Shown one piece after another: positions 52,524 through 61,198 of a stretch of DNA of 64,000 nucleotides (positions within the stretch are counted from its first letter, which is position 1; each line of letters begins with the position of its first letter). This DNA comes from Streptomyces wedmorensis (GTDB lineage: Bacteria > Actinomycetota > Actinomycetes > Streptomycetales > Streptomycetaceae): contig NZ_JNWK01000005.1 in NCBI RefSeq assembly GCF_000716445.1, forward strand, positions 372,001 through 436,000. The letters run 5' to 3'. The translations under genes were made by a program, and so were the position numbers. The notes beneath the pieces were generated by a model. The model saw only the letters and a program-made list of their open reading frames with translations. It made no database searches and had not been told where the DNA came from.

Positions 52524-53153
52524 ATGAGCCACGCCCCCGCCGGGACCCCCGCCCCGGAGTCCCCCGTCTCCCGCGCCGACCGGATCGGCGACGCCGCCCT
52601 CGCCCTCCTCGTCGAGCGGGGAATGCGCGGCCTGACCCACCGCGCCGTGGACGAGCAGGCGGGACTGCCGCAGGGCTCGACCTCCAACCACGCGCGCACC
52701 CGCCAGGCCCTCCTGGAGGCGGCCGTACGGCGCCAGGTCCAGCGGGAGTCGGAGGTCCTGACTCCGCACGAGATCCCGGGCCCGGACAGCGGGGAGGCGG
52801 CGCTCGTCGACGCGCTCGCCCTCGCCCTCCACCGCTATCTCACCGACCACCGCTCGCTGCTGGTCTCCCGGTACGAACTGGCCCTGGAGGCCACCCGCCG
52901 CCCCGAGCTGCGGACCTTCTTCGACACGGCCGGCTCGGCTTTCCACACCCCGCTGATCGCGATGATGACGGCGGCCGGCTCACCCGAACCCGAACGGCAC
53001 GCGCTGTCACTGATCGCCTGGTGCGAGGGGCTGATGTTCTCCTGCGCCGCGGGCTCCTTCCACGCGGCCGTGCCGAGCCGCGCGGAACTGCGCACCGGCT
53101 TCGCCGAGTTGCTCCACGGCATGCTCGGAAGCCGGGCCGCCGGAGAGGGCTGA
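52524..53153 (+). CDS. TetR-family regulator
   Basis: A 209-residue TetR-type repressor. The N-terminal HTH (RADRIGDAALALLVERGMRGL, recognition LPQGSTSNHARTRQALL) shows the usual Gly-Ser-Thr turn, and a C-terminal all-helical ligand domain follows. It diverges from the FAD monooxygenase, with two identical operators between, so it most likely represses both until an aromatic ligand binds. Confidence 0.92.
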   Translation: MSHAPAGTPAPESPVSRADRIGDAALALLVERGMRGLTHRAVDEQAGLPQGSTSNHARTRQALLEAAVRRQVQRESEVLTPHEIPGPDSGEAALVDALALALHRYLTDHRSLLVSRYELALEATRRPELRTFFDTAGSAFHTPLIAMMTAAGSPEPERHALSLIAWCEGLMFSCAAGSFHAAVPSRAELRTGFAELLHGMLGSRAAGEG

Positions 53154-53252
53154 CGACGGGGGCGCGAGGCGCCCGGCGCGCTCGGCCGGCGCGCTCCGGC
53201 CGTCCGGGAAGCGCCCTGGCGCGGTCCATGATCGTGAGGGACGATGCCGCGC

Positions 53253-53780
53253 ATGACCACCGAACGCACCGAGACCACCGTCCGCGTCGACCCGTCCACC
53301 ACGTCGGGCGAGCGGGAGGCGCTGGAGCAGTGGCTCGACTTCCACCGCGTCACCCTCGCGCAGAAGTGCGAGGGGCTCGACGACACCCAGCTGCGCACCC
53401 CGTCCGCTCCGCCCTCGGACCTCAACCTGCTGGGCCTGGTCCGGCACATGGCCGAGGTCGAGCGCGGCTGGTTCCGCCGTGTCCTGGCCGGCGAGGACGC
53501 CCCTTGGATCTACTCGACCCAGGAGGACTTCGACCGGGACATCCACGCCGCGGACGTGGACACCTACGAGGAGGCCTACGCCACCTGGCAGGGCGAGATC
53601 GCCCGCGCGCGCACCCTGGCCGCCGACCGCCACCTCGACGACCTGGGCCTGGGCGAGCACCGCACCGGGGAGCGCTTCAACCTCCGCTGGATCTACCTGC
53701 ACATGATCGAGGAGTACGCCCGCCACAACGGCCACGCGGACCTGATCCGTGAGCGCATCGACGGCGCGACCGGCGACTGA
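53253..53780 (+). CDS. DinB/DUF664-family protein
   Basis: A 175-residue four-helix-bundle protein of the DinB/DUF664 family. Metal-ligand His are in LVRHMAEVERGWF (His at about 67 of the longer numbering), and YLHMIEEYARHNGHADLIRE near the C-terminus. Members include thiol-dependent S-transferases using bacillithiol or mycothiol; function here is unassigned. ATG at 53253 is chosen because GACGAT lies 7 nt upstream; ATG at 53244 is in frame. Confidence 0.87.
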   Translation: MTTERTETTVRVDPSTTSGEREALEQWLDFHRVTLAQKCEGLDDTQLRTPSAPPSDLNLLGLVRHMAEVERGWFRRVLAGEDAPWIYSTQEDFDRDIHAADVDTYEEAYATWQGEIARARTLAADRHLDDLGLGEHRTGERFNLRWIYLHMIEEYARHNGHADLIRERIDGATGD

Positions 53781-53909
53781 CCGCCCGTCGGGGCACGGAC
53801 GACGTCCACGGGTCCGCCGGTCAAGGCCGGGCCCGTGACGGCACCCGTGCGGGGCATTCCCCGCCGATAGGGGTACGAAGATCGCCACCGGGGCGCCAGA
53901 GTTGCGCGG

Positions 53910-54401
53910 GTGCATGGAACCCGAACCACAGCGAAGATCCTGGTCGGGGCGGCGGTGGCCGCTCTGGCCGGCTGCGTCTCGGTGGACGCGCCGCCCACGG
54001 CTCCCGTCCCCGCGCCCGCGGCCGAGACCGTGGCCCCCGCCCCGGAGGTGGCGCCGCAGATCGTCGAGGGCCCGGCCCTGGAGGCCCTCGAGGCGGCGCT
54101 CCCCGCTCCCCCGCCGTCCGCCGCGCCCCGCGCGACACCACCGCCCGACGAGCACCGGCGGGCGGTGGCTCCGCACCGGTCCGAGGCCCCGCGCCCCGAC
54201 GCCGTACCTCCGAAGTGGGAGCATCCGCACCCGGCGGCCCGCCCGGAGCTGCCCGGACCGCCCGGACTGCCGGACCTGAGCGCGCTGCCGAAGGACCCGC
54301 GGGTCCCCCGCCCGGACGTCTGCGACCTGGGCGAGCGCTACGGGGGCTGGGACCGGAAGAGCGACCCGTCCAGGATCTGCCACGGCGCGTACGGCCGGTG
54401 A
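53910..54401 (+). CDS. Small proline-rich lipoprotein
   Basis: A 163-residue lipoprotein: basic start VHGTRTTAK, hydrophobic stretch, and lipobox LAGC with lipidated C22. The mature region is Pro/Ala-rich and disordered (about 25-125), ending in a short domain with two Cys (DVCDLGERYGGW, SRICHGAYGR) that may form a disulfide. No family recognised. GTG start without a clear Shine-Dalgarno. Confidence 0.75.
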   Translation: MHGTRTTAKILVGAAVAALAGCVSVDAPPTAPVPAPAAETVAPAPEVAPQIVEGPALEALEAALPAPPPSAAPRATPPPDEHRRAVAPHRSEAPRPDAVPPKWEHPHPAARPELPGPPGLPDLSALPKDPRVPRPDVCDLGERYGGWDRKSDPSRICHGAYGR

Positions 54402-54411
54402 GCCGCCCGCG

Positions 54412-54885
54412 TCAGTGGCCCCGGAGCCGCAGCTCCAGCCGCTCGATGGCGGCCCGCACCCCGTTCCCGTAGCCGTCGTCGTCCAGCGTCTCGGAGGCCG
54501 CGCGGGCCCGGTCCAGATGGACCCGTGCGGCGTCGGGGCGCTGGAGCTTGACGTAGTCGGCGGCGAGGTTGAGGTGGAGCGAGGGGTAGAGCGCCCGCAG
54601 CGCGACGGCCGAGCCGTGGGCGGCGAGCCGCTCCTCGGCGAGGCCCTCGGCCGCGCCGAGCGCCCGCAGGTCCCAGGCCAGTTCGGTGTCGGGGTCGTCC
54701 TGGGCGTCCGCCATGTAGTGCGCGAGGGTGCACCGGTGGAGCGGGTCCCCGTCCGGGCCGATCTCCTGCCAGAGCAGCCCGAAGCGGTTCCTGGCCTCCT
54801 CCCGGTCGCCGCCGTGGAGCAGCATCAGTGCCTGCCCGATCCTGGTCATGACCCCGTCGTCGGACACCTGCTGCTGCTCGGTCAC
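54412..54885 (-). CDS. TPR-like protein of unknown function
   Basis: A 157-residue helical protein with TPR-like pairs (LMLLHGGDREEARNRFGLLW; LHLNLAADYVKLQRPDAARVHLDRA, quoted in part). No enzymatic motif. GTG at 54885 has GGAG six bases upstream; GTG at 54909 is in frame but lacks a binding site. It is 70 bp from the uracil-DNA glycosylase end, same strand. Confidence 0.75.
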   Translation of the reverse strand: MTEQQQVSDDGVMTRIGQALMLLHGGDREEARNRFGLLWQEIGPDGDPLHRCTLAHYMADAQDDPDTELAWDLRALGAAEGLAEERLAAHGSAVALRALYPSLHLNLAADYVKLQRPDAARVHLDRARAASETLDDDGYGNGVRAAIERLELRLRGH

Positions 54886-54955
54886 CGCGATCTCCACCCG
54901 TTCATCCACTGGGAGGGACGACGCTAGCCGCCCCCGGCCCGGATCGGGCCGAGGC

Positions 54956-55639
54956 TCAGCCGAGGTCGGGGATGCGCCAGTCGATCGGCTCGTGCCCCTG
55001 GGCCGCGACGGCCGCGTTGATCTGGGTGAAGGGCTGCGATCCGAAGAACTTCTTCGCGGACAGCGGAGAGGGGTGGGCGCCCTTCACCACCACGTGCCGC
55101 TCCTCGTCGATGAGCGGCAGCTTCTTCTGCGCGTAGTTGCCCCAGAGGACGAAGACGGCGGGGTCGGGCCGCGAGGCGACGGCGGTGATCACCGCGTCGG
55201 TGAACTTCTCCCACCCCTTGCCCTTGTGCGAGTTCGCCTCGCCGGAGCGGACCGTCAGCACGGCGTTGAGCAGGAGGACGCCCTGCTCGGCCCACGGCAT
55301 CAGGTAGCCGTTGTCCGGGATCGGGTGGCCGAGCTCGGCCTGGAGCTCCTTGTAGATGTTCCGCAGGGAGGGCGGGGTCTTCACGCCGGGCCGGACGGAG
55401 AAGCAGAGGCCGTGCCCCTGGCCCTCGCCGTGGTAGGGGTCCTGACCGAGGATCAGGACCTTCACCTTGTCGTACGGGGTGGCTTCGAGGGCCGCGAAGA
55501 CCTCGTCCTTCGGCGGGAAGACCGGCCCGGCGGCGCGCTCCTCCTCGACGAACTCGGCGAGCTGGGCGAAGTACGGCTTCTGCAGCTCGTCGCCGAGAAC
55601 ACCCCGCCAGGATTCGGGCAGCATGCTGGTGTCGGTCAC
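54956..55639 (-). CDS. ung: Uracil-DNA glycosylase
   Basis: Removes uracil from DNA at the first step of base excision repair. The 227 residues show the water-activating motif GQDPYHG (65-71, D67), LLNAVLTVRSGEANSH, VFVLWGNYAQ and the DNA-intercalation loop HPSPLS (189-194). GTG at 55639 lies 9 bases after GGAGG. Confidence 0.95.
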   Translation of the reverse strand: MTDTSMLPESWRGVLGDELQKPYFAQLAEFVEEERAAGPVFPPKDEVFAALEATPYDKVKVLILGQDPYHGEGQGHGLCFSVRPGVKTPPSLRNIYKELQAELGHPIPDNGYLMPWAEQGVLLLNAVLTVRSGEANSHKGKGWEKFTDAVITAVASRPDPAVFVLWGNYAQKKLPLIDEERHVVVKGAHPSPLSAKKFFGSQPFTQINAAVAAQGHEPIDWRIPDLG

Positions 55640-55721
55640 GGTCAACAACCTCCGGTGGACGTTCCTGTTTCTCCGTCCGAGAACCTACCGGGGGCCACTG
55701 ACAGCGGCCCCCGGCGGCCTT

Positions 55722-57299
55722 CTACCAGCTGGCCCTGCGGTAGAGCTCCCACAGCTGCATGACCGTCTGCGGGTCGAGCGCGCGCTCGCCGCCGCCGATG
55801 TCCTCGCCGGCCGCGATGTACAGCTTGCCCTGCCACAGGGGCAGCAGGCGGACGTCCTGGACCATGATCTCCTGCGCCTCCACGAACTCGTCCGTGACGG
55901 TCCCGCGGTCGCTGTCGCGGCGGGACTTCGGGAGGAGCTCGTTGGTGATCCGCGGGCTGATGTACGGCGTGCCGAGGACGTTCTCCTTGCCGACGAACGG
56001 CGCGACGAAGTTGTCCGGGTCCGGGAAGTCGGGGAACCAACCGCGGCCGAAGACCGGGTACTGGCCCTTCTGATAGCCCTCCTGGAACTCCTTCCAGGGC
56101 TTGCCCTGGATGGTGATCTTGAAGAGGCCGTGCTCTTCCAGCTGCCGCTTGAGCTCGGCGAACTCGGCGGCCGTCGACGAGCCGTACCGGTCGGTGGTGT
56201 ACCAGAACGTCAGCTCGACGGGCTCGTCGATGCCAGCGTCGCGGAGGATCTTCTTGGCCTTGGACGCGCTGGGCGAGCCGAAGCGGTCGAAGAACTTGGT
56301 GGTGTGAGCGGCGACGCCCTTGGGCACCATGGAGTACAGCGGCTCGGCGGTGCCCTGGTAGACCTTGTTGACCAGCTCGTCGCGGTCGACGAGCTGGGCG
56401 ATCGCCTTGCGGACGGGGAGCTTGGCGACCGACGGGTCCTGGGCGTTGAAGACGAGGTAGCGGATGTCGGCGCCGGTGGACTCCACGAGCTGGAGGCCCT
56501 TGTTCTCGGGCTTGTCGTCCTGGAGTCCGATGACCTCCTCGGCGGTGAGGCCGCGGTAGGTGGCGTCGATCTCGTCCTTCCTCAGGGCGGCGACCATGGC
56601 GTCGGAGTCGTCGAAGTAGCGGATCGTCACGCCGCCGTTCTTGCGGTCGGCGAATCCCTTGTAGCTGGGGTTCTTCGTCAGCTCCGCGGTCTTGCGCTCC
56701 TCGTACGAGTCGAGCACGTACGGGCCGGAGCCGACGACCTTGCCGTCCTTGCGGAGCTTGTCGGCCGGGTACTCGGCCGGGTCCACGAGCGACATGGCGG
56801 GGGTGGCGAGGACGTACGGGAAGGTGGCGTCCGGCTTGTTGAGCCGGAAGACGACGGTGCGGTCGCCGACGGTCTCGATCTTGTCGAGCGAGCCGAGCAT
56901 CCCGTTGGGGCCGCCCTCCTGGTCGATCGTGCGGATGCGCTCGATCGAGTACTGGACGGCCTTGGCGTCCAGTTTGTGCCCGTTGGAGAACGTGAGGCCC
57001 TCGATGAGCTTGCATTCGAAGACCCGACTGGAGGTGTCCGAGAACTTGCAGTCGGCGGCATCCGACTGCGGGGTCGTACTGCCCGTCGGGAAACTCACCA
57101 GGGTCTGGAAGACATTCCGGAAGAGCTCCCAGGAATTGTCCCAGGCGGCGGCCGGATCAAGCGTGGTGGGAGAACTCGTCGTACCGATGACGATTCTCTG
57201 ATCCCCGGCGGAATCGCTGTCCGAGAAGACACCGCATCCGGACACCAGGGATATGGACACAAGGGCTGCAGCGGCCTGCAGACTGGTCCGGTTGAACAC
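55722..57299 (-). CDS. Family-5 extracellular solute-binding lipoprotein (peptide ABC transporter)
   Basis: The substrate-binding subunit of a peptide/nickel-type ABC importer, 525 residues. The lipobox is LVSGC with C22 after a hydrophobic signal. Family-5 features include IGTTSSPTTLDPA near the start, LIEGLTFSNGHKLDAKAVQYS (quoted in part as FSNGHKLDAKAV), and a GSGPYVL segment. GTG at 57299 lies seven bases from GGAG; GTG at 57305 is almost on it. No permease or ATPase genes are adjacent, so it is an orphan or works with remote components. Confidence 0.9.
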   Translation of the reverse strand: MFNRTSLQAAAALVSISLVSGCGVFSDSDSAGDQRIVIGTTSSPTTLDPAAAWDNSWELFRNVFQTLVSFPTGSTTPQSDAADCKFSDTSSRVFECKLIEGLTFSNGHKLDAKAVQYSIERIRTIDQEGGPNGMLGSLDKIETVGDRTVVFRLNKPDATFPYVLATPAMSLVDPAEYPADKLRKDGKVVGSGPYVLDSYEERKTAELTKNPSYKGFADRKNGGVTIRYFDDSDAMVAALRKDEIDATYRGLTAEEVIGLQDDKPENKGLQLVESTGADIRYLVFNAQDPSVAKLPVRKAIAQLVDRDELVNKVYQGTAEPLYSMVPKGVAAHTTKFFDRFGSPSASKAKKILRDAGIDEPVELTFWYTTDRYGSSTAAEFAELKRQLEEHGLFKITIQGKPWKEFQEGYQKGQYPVFGRGWFPDFPDPDNFVAPFVGKENVLGTPYISPRITNELLPKSRRDSDRGTVTDEFVEAQEIMVQDVRLLPLWQGKLYIAAGEDIGGGERALDPQTVMQLWELYRRASW

Positions 57300-57414
57300 G
57301 TGCACGCTCCTCGTTCAGCCAGGGGTCGGCCGACGATACCGCAGCACCCCGCCAGGTCAATGTCCGAGCCCGACGGGGCACTTGAGGCATTCAACGTATA
57401 ACCGGGGTCAATCC

Positions 57415-57439
57415 GGACACTAATTTCCGGAAAGTGTCC
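57415..57439 (-). terminator. Inverted repeat after SDR genes
   Basis: GGACACT (57415-57421) and AGTGTCC (57433-57439) flank TTTCCGGAA. It lies 10 bp after the SDR stop and 116 bp before the binding-protein gene on the same strand. A terminator, or part of the downstream promoter. Confidence 0.4.
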
Positions 57440-57448
57440 GGTTATCGG

Positions 57449-58216
57449 TCACCCGACTCCGGCGTTCAGGAAAATCCCGCCGTCGACGACGAGCGTCTGG
57501 CCGGTGATCCACTCGGACTGGGACGAGGTGAGGAAGGCGGCGGCGCCGCCGATGTCCTGCGGCTCACCGAGCCGGCCGAGCGGATAAGCGGCGGCAGCCT
57601 CCGCTTCCCGCCCCTCGTAGAGCGCCTGCGCGAATTTCGTCTTCACGACGGCCGGAGCGATGGCGTTGACCCGGACGAGCGGCGCGTATTCGTGTGCCAA
57701 TTGGAGGGTCAGATTGATCATCGCGGCCTTGCTCATGCCGTACGCGCCGATGAAAGGCGAGGCGGACACACCGGCGATCGACGCGATGTTCACGATCGCG
57801 CCGCCGTGTTCCTTCTGCCAGGCGTGCCAGCTGCGCTGGGCGAAGCCGAGGGCGGACACCACGTTGGTCTCGAAGACCTTGCGGGCCACCCCGAGGTCGA
57901 GATCGGCGAGGGGCCCGAAGACCGGGTTCGTACCGGCGTTGTTGACCAGGAAGTCCAGCCGGCCGAAGCCGTCCATCGCCGCCTCGATCGCGGCGGCCTG
58001 GTGGACCTCGTCGTGCGCCTTGCCCGGGACGCCGATCGCCCGGTCGGCCCCGAGCCTCTCCACGGCCTCCTTGAGGGCCTCCTCGCCGCGCCCGGTGATG
58101 ACGACCCGGTCGCCGCGGGCGACCAGCGCCTCGGCGACGCCGTAGCCGATGCCCCGGCTCGCGCCGGTGACGAGGGCGACCTTGCCGGAGAGCTCCGGCC
58201 TTTCGTTCGCTGTCAT
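57449..58216 (-). CDS. SDR-family oxidoreductase
   Basis: A 255-residue classical short-chain dehydrogenase. The NAD(P) loop is VTGASRGIGYGVAE, NNAG is present, and the catalytic Ser-Tyr-Lys is in NIASIAGVSASP and YGMSKAA. The R-x-x-T context (ITGRGEEAL) suggests NADP. ATG at 58216 follows AGGAGGCGGAC. It lies 32 bp after the FabG-like gene, on the same strand, as a two-gene operon. Confidence 0.92.
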   Translation of the reverse strand: MTANERPELSGKVALVTGASRGIGYGVAEALVARGDRVVITGRGEEALKEAVERLGADRAIGVPGKAHDEVHQAAAIEAAMDGFGRLDFLVNNAGTNPVFGPLADLDLGVARKVFETNVVSALGFAQRSWHAWQKEHGGAIVNIASIAGVSASPFIGAYGMSKAAMINLTLQLAHEYAPLVRVNAIAPAVVKTKFAQALYEGREAEAAAAYPLGRLGEPQDIGGAAAFLTSSQSEWITGQTLVVDGGIFLNAGVG

Positions 58217-58248
58217 GTCCGCCTCCTCCTCTCGCTGCTGCCGGTGCG

Positions 58249-59010
58249 TCAGTTGAGCGGGCCGCCGGCCACGTACATGACCTGGCCGGAGACGAAGCCG
58301 GCGTCGTCGCCCGCGAAGAAGGCGATCGCGTTGGCGACGTCCTCGGGGCGGCCGACCCGCTGGACCGGGATCATGGAGGCGGCGGCGGCCTGGAACTCCT
58401 CGAAGCCCATGCCGACGCGCTCGGCGGTCTGCGCGGTCATCTCGGTGACGATGAAGCCCGGCGCGACGGCGTTGGCGGTGATGCCGAACTTGCCGAGCTC
58501 CTTGGCCAGGGTCTTCGTCAGACCCTGCAGACCGGCCTTGACCGCGGAGTAGTTGGCCTGGCCGCGGTTGCCGAGGGCCGACGAGGAGGAGAGCGACACG
58601 ATCCGGCCGAAGCCCGCGTCCACCATGTGCTTCTGGCAGGCCTTCGCCATCAGGAAGGCGCCCTTGAGGTGCACGTTCATGACGAGGTCCCAGTCGGACT
58701 CGGACATCTTGAAGAGCAGGTTGTCGCGGAGCACCCCGGCGTTGTTGACGAGGATCGTCGGCGCGCCGAGCTCGGCGGCGATCCGCGCGACGGCGGCCTC
58801 CACCTGGGCGCTGTCGGAGACGTCGCAGCCGACCGCGAGGGCGGTGCCGCCCGCGGCGGTGATCTTCTCGACGGTGTCCTTGCAGGCAGCCTCGTCGAGG
58901 TCGAGTACGGCGACGGCGCGGCCCTCGGCGGCCAGGCGGAGCGCGGTGGCGGCTCCGATGCCCCGTGCGGCACCCGTGACGACGGCTACGCGCTGCTCGG
59001 TGGTGGACAT
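58249..59010 (-). CDS. FabG-like 3-oxoacyl-ACP/CoA reductase
   Basis: A 253-residue classical SDR. TGAARGIGAATAL is the cofactor loop, NNAG follows, SLSSSSALGNRGQANYSAVKAG gives the Ser and the YSAVK catalytic motif, and PGFIVTEMT closes the pocket. Closest in form to FabG reductases acting on acyl carriers. ATG at 59010. A TetR-type operator-like site lies about 73-86 bp upstream. Confidence 0.92.
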   Translation of the reverse strand: MSTTEQRVAVVTGAARGIGAATALRLAAEGRAVAVLDLDEAACKDTVEKITAAGGTALAVGCDVSDSAQVEAAVARIAAELGAPTILVNNAGVLRDNLLFKMSESDWDLVMNVHLKGAFLMAKACQKHMVDAGFGRIVSLSSSSALGNRGQANYSAVKAGLQGLTKTLAKELGKFGITANAVAPGFIVTEMTAQTAERVGMGFEEFQAAAASMIPVQRVGRPEDVANAIAFFAGDDAGFVSGQVMYVAGGPLN

Positions 59011-59082
59011 GCTTGGTTCTCCTCGCCCTTGGATCGTCCCTGGTGGCGGCCGAACCGGTCGCGCGCTCCTGCGTCCCGCACA

Positions 59083-59096
59083 TGAGCGACCGCTTA
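59083..59096. promoter_or_regulatory. TetR-type operator upstream of FabG-like gene
   Basis: TGAGCGACCGCTTA has the inverted core AGCG-AC-CGCT flanked by T(G)A/TA. This shape is typical of operators of TetR-type fatty-acid regulators in actinobacteria. No regulator gene is adjacent. Confidence 0.5.
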
Positions 59097-59130
59097 GTAT
59101 CGTCCGCAGGACGAGACGCTAGAAGCCCTG

Positions 59131-59159
59131 GCACCCGGTGTCAACGGCCCACCGGGTGC
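59131..59159 (-). terminator. Terminator of HipA-like/DUF3037 operon
   Basis: GCACCCGGTG (59131-59140) and CACCGGGTGC (59150-59159) are perfect 10-bp arms with a 9-nt loop, 34 bp downstream of the minus-strand DUF3037 stop. Confidence 0.65.
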
Positions 59160-59192
59160 ACCGGGTCACTCCCCGTCCACGGACGGGTGCGC

Positions 59193-59576
59193 TCAGCGCA
59201 CGAGCAGGTCGAGCAGGCGTTCCACCTCGGCCTCGGGATCGGTCGTGAGCCCCGTGTGCACGGGTCCCGGCTGCACGACGGTGGAGCGCGGCGCGATCAG
59301 CCAGCGGAAGCGCCGCCCCGCGTCGTCCCCCGCCGCCTGACCGGCCGCGTCGCCGCCCAGGCAGACGCCCTCGACCGCGCGCAGCGCGGCCCGGACGCCG
59401 GTCACGTCGGCGGCCGGGTCGAGGGCCGCCAGCTTGGCCTCGTCCAGATGCGTACGGGCGGCCACGAAGGACCGGGCGCGGCAGTAGACGACCACGCCCG
59501 CGTTGAAGCACTCGCCGCGTTCGACGCGCGGCACCACGCGCAGCAGCGCGTACTCGAAGACATCGCGGTCGGTCAC
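59193..59576 (-). CDS. DUF3037-family protein
   Basis: A 127-residue protein of the DUF3037 family: YALLRVVPRVERGECFNAGVVVYCR at the N-terminus (quoted in part as GECFNAGVVVYCR) is the family signature. Function unknown. Its GTG start overlaps the upstream HipA-like stop (59573-59576), so the two are coupled. DUF3037 genes commonly pair with HipA-like genes. Confidence 0.82.
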   Translation of the reverse strand: MTDRDVFEYALLRVVPRVERGECFNAGVVVYCRARSFVAARTHLDEAKLAALDPAADVTGVRAALRAVEGVCLGGDAAGQAAGDDAGRRFRWLIAPRSTVVQPGPVHTGLTTDPEAEVERLLDLLVR

Positions 59577-60418
59577 GTGGTGCCGTCCTTCTCGGTGGGG
59601 TGCGGCCGGGGCGCGAGACGTTCGGCGAGCCAGCCGGGCGGCTGCTGGGGACGGCTCTCGGTTCGCGGGCCGAGCGTGATCCGCTCGTGGATGGTGGCGG
59701 CGCGCGGCAGCAGCGCGTCGACGTACGCCGCCCGCACCTCGTCCGTGGTGGCGAAGCCGGGTTCGTCGACCAGCCACTCGTCGGGCACGTCGGCCGCGAC
59801 CTCTTCGAGGAGTTCCCGGGTGACGAGCGGCGCCAGCTCGGCGGCGGCCGCGGCGATGTCCGGCGAGAACGGGGCGAGCGCGTGGTCCGAGGCGTCGTAC
59901 GGCTTGGCGGCGGAGGCCTGGGCGCCCGGCCAGTTGTGGTGCCAGATCATCGTGGCGCCGTGGTCGATCAGCCACAGCTCCCCGTGCCACACCAGCATGT
60001 TCGGGTTCCGCCACGACCGGTCGACGTTGTTGATCACCGCGTCGAACCAGACGACCTTGCCCGCCTCCTTCGGGTCCACCTCGTACGCCAGCGGGTCGAA
60101 GCCAAGCGACCCCGGCAGGAAGTCCATGCCCAGGTTGAGCCCGCCGCTCGCCTTGAGCAGCTCCTGCACCTCCTGGTCCGGTTCCGACAGCCCGATCACC
60201 GGGTCCAGCTGGATGGTGACCAGCTCCGGCACCCGCAGCCCCAGCCTGCGCGCGAGCTGCCCGCAGACGACCTCGGCGACCAGGGTCTTGCGCCCCTGGC
60301 CGGCGCCGGTGAACTTCATGACGTACGTGCCGAGGTCGTCGGCCTCGACGATCCCGGGGAGCGAGCCGCCCTCACGCAAAGGCGTGACATAGCGGGTCGC
60401 TACGACCTCTTCCAACAC
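59573..60418 (-). CDS. HipA-like kinase-fold protein
   Basis: A 281-residue HipA-like protein with the kinase-like fold but without an N-terminal HipA subdomain or adjacent HipB. YVMKFTGAGQG holds the nucleotide-binding Lys, VWFDAVINNVDRSWRNPNML gives the D-x-x-x-x-N catalytic loop, and LWLIDHGATM the metal-binding Asp. Substrate unknown; E. coli HipA phosphorylates glutamyl-tRNA synthetase. GTG at 60418. It forms a two-gene operon with DUF3037 and is the last intact gene before the mobile-element scar. Confidence 0.85.
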   Translation of the reverse strand: MLEEVVATRYVTPLREGGSLPGIVEADDLGTYVMKFTGAGQGRKTLVAEVVCGQLARRLGLRVPELVTIQLDPVIGLSEPDQEVQELLKASGGLNLGMDFLPGSLGFDPLAYEVDPKEAGKVVWFDAVINNVDRSWRNPNMLVWHGELWLIDHGATMIWHHNWPGAQASAAKPYDASDHALAPFSPDIAAAAAELAPLVTRELLEEVAADVPDEWLVDEPGFATTDEVRAAYVDALLPRAATIHERITLGPRTESRPQQPPGWLAERLAPRPHPTEKDGTT

Positions 60419-60494
60419 TTTCCCAGGCCACCCATCTCTTCAACCTTACAATCCACGGACGACTTCTCCGGAGCGTAGAGGCAGGAATCACGGG

Positions 60495-60869
60495 TCAACG
60501 GCGCTGGGGAGAATCTGGGGAGTTTCGGCCGACGAGCCGGTCTCCCCGCTCCCCAAGCAGACCGTCGATGGTGCCGCGCCCCTTGCTGCCGGCTTCCGGC
60601 ATGAAGTGAGCATAGTAACCGAGGGTGATCGCCGGCGAGGAGTGCCCGAGCCACCGAGCCAGGGTCACGACGGACTCTCCGGCTTCCAGCATGATCGAGG
60701 CGTAGGCGTGCCGAAGCATATGAAAGCCGTCCTTCGGGGCCGTCGCTCACTGCCAGGCTTTCGCCCCCTCGGCACGCGGCGGGATGACGCCGGCCTTCGC
60801 CAAGGCTGGCTTCCAGGTGTCGCGCCCGTCGGCGAACGCCTCTGGCACGCCGCCCTCACCCCTGCCCCC
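60495..60869 (-). pseudogene. Tyrosine integrase C-terminal remnant
   Basis: The frame carries the C-terminal half of a phage/ICE-type tyrosine recombinase: DTWKPALAKAGVIPPRAEGAKAWQ, then TGA (60747-60749) where homologues have Trp, then DGFHMLRHAYASIMLEAGES with the HxLRH catalytic block and LARWLGHSSPAITLGYYAHF with H-x-x-Y. The N-terminal DNA-binding part is missing. Integrase genes at an element edge usually lie next to the att site, so the region 60419-60494 is a candidate boundary. No tRNA gene was found there. Confidence 0.8.
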
Positions 60870-61159
60870 TCATCCAGACACTGCTGCAGCACCTCGACGC
60901 CCCGCTCCCCGTGAGCGCCACGGAACCACACGAACCGCTGCGGGACGCCGGATGGCATCCGTCGAGCCACCTAGCCTGGACGATCTGGCGCGCACCGAAC
61001 CGCACCATCGCCTTCGAGTACCTGCCCCACGCCGCCAACGACCGATGAACGCTGTACGGAGGCGAAGACCTCGCCCGGACGGCATGGACCATCGGCCTCT
61101 TCGCCAGAGTCGGTCACAACATCCTCATCCAACTCGCCAGCATCGCTGCCGAGCTCGCC
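60863..61159 (+). pseudogene. DUF317-like protein remnant
   Basis: The frame encodes LLQHLDAPLPVSATEPHEPL, then WHPSSHLAWTIWRAPNRTIA and EYLPHAANDR, then TGA (61046-61048) in a Trp position, then [19 protein letters not shown] and [14 protein letters not shown]. The Trp spacing and W-T-I/L-Y-G-G pattern recall DUF317 proteins of streptomycete plasmids and integrative elements. It begins against the integrase remnant and runs in frame into IS5-type transposase sequence, so both ends are broken. The family call is tentative. Confidence 0.5.
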
Positions 61160-61198
61160 GGCCCGCCGCCCGCCCCAGCACGCCGAGCCCGCCTGCGC

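Noticed and set aside
55722..57299. Complete peptide ABC transporter operon
   Set aside because: No permease or ATPase genes flank the binding protein.
44387..59010. Polyketide or other biosynthetic cluster from the thiolase, SDRs, monooxygenase and SnoaL-like gene
   Set aside because: They are on mixed strands, separated by unrelated housekeeping genes, and no carrier protein or core synthase is present.
60419..60494. tRNA gene as integration site beside the integrase remnant
   Set aside because: No TTCGA-type T-loop or cloverleaf could be found; the attachment site stays unidentified.
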